DNA from: Actinomadura sp. WMMA1423
Lineage (GTDB): Bacteria; Actinomycetota; Actinomycetes; Streptosporangiales; Streptosporangiaceae
Direction: 5' to 3'
Assembly (NCBI RefSeq): GCF_006547145.1
Contig: NZ_CP041244.1
Coordinates: 868,001-932,000 of the forward strand
Length of the DNA stretch: 64,000 bases
A program made the position numbers and the translations under genes. Below the pieces are notes generated by a model. The model did no database searches, was not told the DNA's origin, and saw nothing but the letters and a program-made list of their open reading frames with translations. Below are positions 63,216 to 64,000 of the stretch, piece after piece; position 1 is the stretch's first letter, and each line of letters opens with the position of its first letter.

Positions 63216-63328
63216 CTCTGACCTCCAGAACCCCGCCGTGTACCACAGCGACATTAGCGACAAAATCCGACGATCATGCCATGTCTCAGGGTTTTCGCAG
63301 GGGCCCGAGATCAAAGCGTTGCACGGCG

Positions 63329-63361
63329 GCCGGGGGCGGGCGGTGCCTCCCGGCCCCCGGC
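63329..63361 (-). terminator. Hairpin after the second L,D-transpeptidase gene
   Basis: GCCGGGGG (63329-63336) pairs with CCCCCGGC (63354-63361), 8 bases beyond the stop of the minus-strand gene. It separates the two transpeptidase genes, which may therefore be transcribed independently. Confidence 0.5.
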
Positions 63362-63368
63362 GGCCGCC

Positions 63369-64000
63369 TCAACGCAGGGCGCTTCCCTGCCGCCACTTGT
63401 CGAACGACAGCTGCCACACGCTCCAGCCGTTGTCCCACTCGACCTCGCGGTCGGTCCCCTTCAGGTCGATGACGTCGCCGCGCTGCATGATGTCGTAGAA
63501 CCACTTCGCGCTGGCCGGGCTGACGTTCAGGCAGCCGTGGCTGACGTTCGCCGACCCCTGGGAGCCGACCGACCAGGGCGCCGCGTGCACGTACTCGCCG
63601 CTGTTGGAGAAGCGGACCGCGTAGTTGACGACCGTCTTGTAGTAGCCGGGGTCGCCCTCCTGCCGCCCGGGGGAGGTCATCGTGACCGGGTTGCCCTTCT
63701 CCATCAGCAGGTGGACGCCGCTGGTGGTGGTGAACTCCCGCGTCTCGCCGTTGCCGGCGCTGAACGGGACGGTGCGCAGCTTCTTGCCGTCCCGCGTCAC
63801 CGTCATGTGGTGGTCGCCGATGTCGCCGGTGGTGATCTGCGCGGCGCCGATGCTGATGGTCGCCTTGGCGTCCTTGGCCCCGTAGACGCCGCCGCCCGCG
63901 TTCACCCCGGCGAGGTCGGCCTGGAAGCGGACCGTCTGGTGCGGCTGCCAGTACGTCTTCGTCCGGTAGACGACCTGGTCGGATCCGATCCACCGCCACG
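63369..64000 (-). CDS. L,D-transpeptidase, C-terminal part (start outside window)
   Basis: The frame is open to the window edge and encodes 209 C-terminal residues. It begins WRWIGSDQVVYRTKTYWQPH, the end of an Ig-like domain as in the neighbouring paralogue. The YkuD domain follows with HLLMEKGNPVTMTSPG, FSNSGEYVHAAPWSVGSQG and the catalytic NVSHGCLNVSPASAKWFYD. A Met within this stretch (at 63905) is not the true start, because conserved sequence continues upstream of it. Confidence 0.92.
   Translation of the reverse strand, partial: WRWIGSDQVVYRTKTYWQPHQTVRFQADLAGVNAGGGVYGAKDAKATISIGAAQITTGDIGDHHMTVTRDGKKLRTVPFSAGNGETREFTTTSGVHLLMEKGNPVTMTSPGRQEGDPGYYKTVVNYAVRFSNSGEYVHAAPWSVGSQGSANVSHGCLNVSPASAKWFYDIMQRGDVIDLKGTDREVEWDNGWSVWQLSFDKWRQGSALR

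Noticed and set aside
63216..63314. Earlier ATG start for the L,D-transpeptidase
   Set aside because: It would put 33 polar residues before the signal peptide; GTG 63215 has a good GGAGG and yields a proper lipoprotein leader.

Overview
The window is high-G+C actinomycete DNA. Gene density is high, GTG starts are frequent, and 4-bp stop/start overlaps are common. Several features point to a filamentous, plant-polymer-degrading actinomycete, most likely Actinomadura or a relative in the Thermomonosporaceae/Streptosporangiales: DUF5753/DUF397 regulator pairs, a PglW/PglX phage-defence pair, IdeR/DmdR1-type iron boxes, CebR-type operators and a rich CBM2 cellulase set. The genus is an inference from gene content.

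Layout. (1) 1-2300: the end of an unidentified gene, a decayed stretch, then an XRE/DUF5753 regulator with an in-frame stop near its N terminus, a DUF397 partner and a second DUF397 remnant. (2) 2308-13159: a defence island. The methyltransferase PglX and kinase PglW (BREX type 2/Pgl) are on the minus strand. Divergent from them is a coupled pair, a DUF262 protein and a CBS-plus-HEPN-like protein. pglY, pglZ, brxD and brxHI are not in the window. (3) 13235-22033: an iron-regulated aryl-capped siderophore locus with an aryl-AMP ligase, aspartate decarboxylase PanD, an MFS exporter, one ArCP-Cy-A-PCP synthetase and two FecCD permeases. Three iron boxes control it. (4) 22140-25843: TetR plus an ABC exporter, then a STAS protein. 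(5) 25887-30580: a NarL-type response regulator flanked by two paralogous histidine kinases with complementary defects. One has lost the phospho-acceptor motif and the other the ATP-binding motifs. (6) 30600-31788: SOS-controlled DNA polymerase IV.

(7) 31917-40757: cellulose degradation. GH48, GH5, GH6 and AA10 enzymes all carry CBM2. A LacI/CebR-like repressor sits among them with two perfect CebR boxes. The GH6 gene is frameshifted just before its conserved C terminus. (8) 40902-53081: xylan/xylo-oligosaccharide use. A sugar ABC importer (no ATPase, as is usual for MsiK-driven systems) diverges from one open frame that joins a LacI repressor to a GH3 beta-xylosidase. A GH43 enzyme, a ROK repressor, xylB and xylA follow. 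Together, regions 7 and 8 release, import and isomerise plant-wall sugars.

(9) 53329-59972: a MacB-like efflux system (permease, ATPase, peptidoglycan-binding adaptor, duplicated-motif lipoprotein) divergent from an OmpR-type two-component system, with a four-half-site operator between them and a DUF3533 membrane protein after. (10) 60103-64000: a DinB/DUF664 protein, a GT4 glycosyltransferase and two L,D-transpeptidases, the second cut by the window end.

Best candidates for something new: the PglWX/DUF262/CBS-HEPN island, the reciprocally degenerate kinase pair, and the LacI-GH3 fused frame. No tRNA, rRNA, CRISPR array or insertion sequence was seen.
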